Shown here: positions 60,617 through 64,000 of the stretch, piece after piece
Position numbering within the stretch: the stretch's first letter is position 1
Layout of the letters: each line of letters opens with the position of its first letter
NCBI RefSeq assembly: GCF_001949145.1
Contig: NW_019091382.1
Location: 1,470,500 to 1,534,499, forward strand
DNA length: 64,000 bases
Source of the DNA: Acanthaster planci
Lineage: Eukaryota; Echinodermata; Asteroidea; Valvatida; Acanthasteridae
Direction of reading: 5' to 3'
Program-made: the position numbers and the translations under genes
The notes under the pieces: generated by a model
Seen by the model: only the letters and a program-made list of their open reading frames with translations
Database searches by the model: none
Told to the model about the DNA's origin: nothing

Positions 60617-60987
60617 GTAAATCTGATTTCTCTCTCTGTGTTATTTGTGGTCGAGTTGCCCGATCTTTTTTTTTTTTGCGTTTTCTGATTTTTCTACCTG
60701 CCTTTCATTTTAAAATATTAACTACATAGATTTAAAATCTGTCTTGTAGGTGATCATATGTTGCAATTTGTAAACTCTGTCCCCTCTTCTTGGAAATAGT
60801 TTTGTCATCATTTGTTTTGCAATATTATGAATTTTTAAAAAAACTGACAAATAAATGCCTCGCTTTCATCGCCTAGGTGAAAAATCTTTGGTTATAATGA
60901 AAGGCGCTGCCTGATTTTTAATTTTTTGGGGGGGAATTGTTCGCCGATGAAATATTCAACTTAACATTGCTTTTGACATTGTTGTAG

Positions 60988-61020
60988 AAAAAGACTCCAA
61001 AAAGGAATAGATTTCCAAAT
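60988..61020 (+). other. Candidate microexon, 33 nt
   Basis: Acceptor TTGTTGTAG at 60987 and donor GTAATC at 61021 (the same hexamer as at 58740), phase 2 on both sides, encoding a basic segment RKRLQKGIDFQ suited to a membrane-proximal position. About 82 bases before it lack AG. No homology support; such small open segments arise by chance. Confidence 0.28.
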
Positions 61021-62827
61021 GTAATCCGCACTTGCACCTCTTCACACGTTTTTGTCAGTTGTCATGGGAATTGTTGCTATGACATCATCCAGCATTCAGC
61101 TTTTCATTGGTCATTATACTGGGTTTGCTTGTTTTTCCTTACAGTTGTTAACTTCTGTTCATTTGTTTTTATCTAGGGGCATTTTTGTTGAGCTTTTCAC
61201 CATTTTACTTTGCATTTGTGTACAGCAGTCATTTCATTCAAATTTATGCATAAAATTTGCATACATCATGCATATTCATTGGTAATCTCATTCAGTTCTG
61301 CCTAGCATGCTTTGATGAGCCATTTATTTGATTTTTTTGTTCCTGCGGCTGTTTTTTGGTTATGTTGTTCCCAGTTGGTACGATGGGAATTTCATCAGGA
61401 GCACACAGATTTTCTTTGAACATGTTGAAAAAGAAATCTTTTTAAAAAAAACAGAAATGCAGATCTGTTCAGTAGAAAGTGATACAGAAAACTGCATAAA
61501 ACACCGCTTGCTTTAAAAGTGTGTTCTTCATGAAAATTCTGTCAGTTGCCTTACTGTTAGTTTAAATTTGAACTGCCGGTTGATTTGAATTATCTATTTT
61601 GAGCAGTTTTAAAGTAGTGTTTTAAACATATTCACATGACTACAGAAATGTTTGTTACAGTGAAATATTTATTGTTAATACCTGTGATGTCCTCCTTGCT
61701 GTCAGAGGGAACAGTCTTGACCTTAAGAAACGTGATGCATATTCCAGCTCTCCAAAGAATTTTTTTCCCTTCCCGAGGTCGTGAAGCGAGTCCCGCGTAC
61801 ACACACACCATTTCAGGGGATGGCAGTGCCTTGCTCAAATTAAAGATGCGGGGGAACCGCTCCGGAATTGTTCCGGTTGGTTTAAGGACGTCTTGAAAGC
61901 CTAGAGTTCCGTGTTGCTTGGCTTCAGTTAAACCCCCCCCCACACACACACAACTGCAGGCCAACCAGGTGCGGTGTATCAAAGGAAGAGCGCCCCCCCG
62001 CAACACTATCTTGACCGCTCCCTGTGTCTTTCATGACTTGAATGGCCGTTGATGTCTGGTACCGAGATAGAGCTAGAAGAAACTGAACCTAAGTACAGTG
62101 ACTCCAGACTCAATCTCTAACAATCTTGAACTGGAATGATTCGCACCTATGTAATGATGGCAAATGTTCATTCGGTTGGGAAATAGCCAACTTCCAAACC
62201 TGTTAGTTTGCTGAACACACGTTTAAACTTTGTTGGCTTAAAATAACAGCTGCAATTGGTCAAGATTACTAGCGGCGAAATCCTACCTGCGGAGTATCAA
62301 CCTGTTCTGTTCTGTTTTGCCAAAGATTCTGTGTCGATTTACATATTCTCGACTGCCTTTGATGCAAGCCTTCATTAACATTTCCCCTGCGGTTCCCTTT
62401 CAAATATAATTCCAACTTAATGCTTTTCTTTTTTTTTTACCAGCCTAACTCCATTGCAGTCGTGGCTAATTTTTTCAAAAGCTAACCCCCCCTCAAAATT
62501 GGGCTTTCTTGCGTCGCAAAAGCCACTTAATAAGCCAAACGTTTAATGCATTTGAGAGAGTCTTGAAATGGTGTGACAGAAATTAACGTCATTCTGTGCT
62601 AAATGCTGATAACACAAGTAACACTGGTCTCCCTCGAGCTTAGTGTGCCAAGAAGTACGCTTTGCAATTTTATGTGAGTGTGTACTTGGTGAACGGAATT
62701 CATCAAAATAACTGGCTGTGTGCTGTTATTTTTTTATTTTTTTTAAGCTAAAATATTGAACAGTGTTCAGAGAAATTGTATTGTAGAATTGAAATTGAAT
62801 CGTGAAAATTCTCATTCTTCCAAACAG

Positions 62828-62889
62828 GAAAAAGGAGGTTCCACCTATAGCCAACGGCATGATTTATTCGAATGGCCCTAATGGAGAAG
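62828..62889 (+). CDS. Eph: Eph receptor exon: juxtamembrane, 62 nt
   Basis: Acceptor CCAAACAG at 62827 and donor GTAATG at 62890. It is entered in phase 2 and left in phase 1. With the split arginine it encodes RKKEVPPIANGMIYSNGPNG, then E and a split glycine. The basic start, intermediate hydrophilic stretch and tyrosine fit the region between the membrane and the conserved juxtamembrane tyrosine motif that precedes Eph kinase domains. That motif is not in the window and must follow after 64000, so the last visible donor is open-ended. Confidence 0.8.
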
Positions 62890-64000
62890 GTAATGATTGT
62901 TGTAAATCTACAGTTGTGCATCTTATGCTAATGCTCAGAGGGAGGAAAAGAAAGAAGATCACACCGATGGATTTCACATTGATCTCGCATCAGTGACTTC
63001 ATGTGGAAATGCTGAGTCGAATTCTCTGTAGAATGATAATAATCCTCAAAATAACTGTGCTCTCAGGGGGGAAAAGAATTTGGTTTGCTCGATTAATTAG
63101 TTGAAAAGAGAGATTTCGGAAGGGTGGCTTTTTTGTCCTTCAAGGCTTTGGAATGATTAATGTGAACCAATAATCGAAGATGAAGGCAGCGTTTTGCATC
63201 GAGAGTTGCCCATCGGACTCGGCGGGAGAGTAAAATTTGCCAAATGCAAGCCTGATAATGGGGGGGGGGATTCCAAATTTGTTCTGCATTGAATTGGCAG
63301 GATCACTTGCCTTCGGCAGCAGAAATGAACGAAGAAAAGAGAAAAACGGTGATAGCATTGTGGGACTGTCAAGACAGTGACTCTGCCGGACAAAAGGCGC
63401 ACCACCTGCGATCCGTTTCTGCTATTGTCCAGATGGAGCGCTTGTCGATCCGATCTGTGTCATTTGCTTGGGGGAGTTACAGAGTAGGATTAGGGATGTG
63501 AGCAACGTCAGTTGTTCTGTGACGGGTCGACCTCTCAGAATCTCCCCGGTGTTTGCATTATTTTTTTCAGTTTTTGGCCTGACAGATATGTGGCGTTCAA
63601 TTCTTTCTTCTGCACTTCTGAAATTTGTAGAGAGAGTGAGAAACAATGTGATCTCTCTCCCTCTCTCGTGTCGTCGGTTCACGGAAGCAACAGTCTACTG
63701 CAGTCTCTCGGGTTGACAAAGGCTAGGGAATCCTAAATGCGCTCAACAGTCTTTTGAAGCTCGTGTGGGACACCCCCAAGGGGCACGTCTTGTTCTGTTG
63801 TCCTGTTGAAGATTTTTCATATGGGGTGGGGGGGATGTCGAGTGTGGGGAGAACTCTAGAAATGCTGAAGGACAAATACGATGGATGCTGACTTGATTTA
63901 ACTCTTTACTCTCGTGACATTTTCTCCGCTTGCGGGGCCTTTTCTTTTATTCAAAAGTGCAGGTTTTTCTTTCATCTCGAGTCTTGTTGTCACAAGTTGC
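62890..64000 (+). other. Eph intron, 5' part
   Basis: No exon carrying the conserved juxtamembrane or kinase sequence is seen before the window ends. A short phase-compatible open segment at 63301-63348 was considered and rejected. A G10 run lies at about 63260. Confidence 0.75.

Larger units (their letters stand above)
58740..62827 (+). other. Eph intron, 4.1 kb, with candidate cassette exons
   Basis: Phase-2 intron within the juxtamembrane coding region. It contains the second foldback copy (59173-59503), candidate small exons listed separately, and a C9 run near 61933. If any candidate is real, this is several introns. Confidence 0.75.

Noticed and set aside
63301-63348. 48-nt phase-1 open segment with AG/GT boundaries after the last exon
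   Set aside because: The pyrimidine tract is weak, the GTGATA donor is poor, and there is no similarity to Eph sequence. It illustrates how easily short symmetric segments arise by chance.

Overview
This window is animal genomic DNA. About 1.3% of it is recognisable coding sequence, split into seven GC-rich exons with GT-AG introns, inside 64 kb of non-coding DNA rich in homopolymers and small transposons. I see no operon, CRISPR array, prokaryotic gene or virus. The one identifiable gene is an Eph receptor tyrosine kinase on the plus strand. The organism is probably a marine invertebrate, most plausibly an invertebrate deuterostome (echinoderm, hemichordate or cephalochordate). That rests on a single-looking Eph that fits neither the vertebrate EphA nor EphB pattern, on the tRNA-derived SINE type and on the abundance of MITEs. 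It is not resolved to phylum.

Layout. Positions 1-38091 hold no exon I can recognise. They are either the long intron between the ligand-binding-domain exon(s) and the cysteine-rich exon, or partly 5' flanking DNA; a 742-base assembly gap (22020-22761) lies inside. The Eph exons are 38092-38247 (second cysteine-rich/EGF-like module), 45904-46224 (first fibronectin III), 54382-54620 and 55539-55602 (second fibronectin III), 56758-56872 (transmembrane helix), 58683-58739 and 62828-62889 (juxtamembrane). Phases join without a break (1,1,0,1,2,2 between exons, then 1 at the last donor). The signal peptide and ligand-binding domain are missing at the 5' side; the conserved juxtamembrane tyrosine motif, kinase, SAM domain and PDZ-binding tail must lie beyond 64000.

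Between the exons I found many small elements by matching inverted ends. They include three hAT-type elements (two with good 8-bp target duplications, one degenerate), one Harbinger-like element with a TTA duplication, a family near 7.8, 45.7 and 55.1 kb, a foldback family near 40.3 and 59.2 kb, two other MITEs, one complete-looking tRNA-derived SINE and several decayed tRNA-like relics. Two dense clusters of nuclear-receptor half-sites, CTCF-like motifs, a 12-fold recurrence of the palindrome TACATGTA and 34 runs of eight or more G or C are also visible.

The most interesting biology is in the juxtamembrane region. The 57-nt exon at 58683 can be skipped without changing frame, and the 4-kb intron after it contains up to three further short open segments bounded by plausible splice sites in the same phase; one sits behind a 148-base stretch with no AG. 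Alternative juxtamembrane cassettes are a testable hypothesis, not a demonstrated fact. I found no wholly new biological system.
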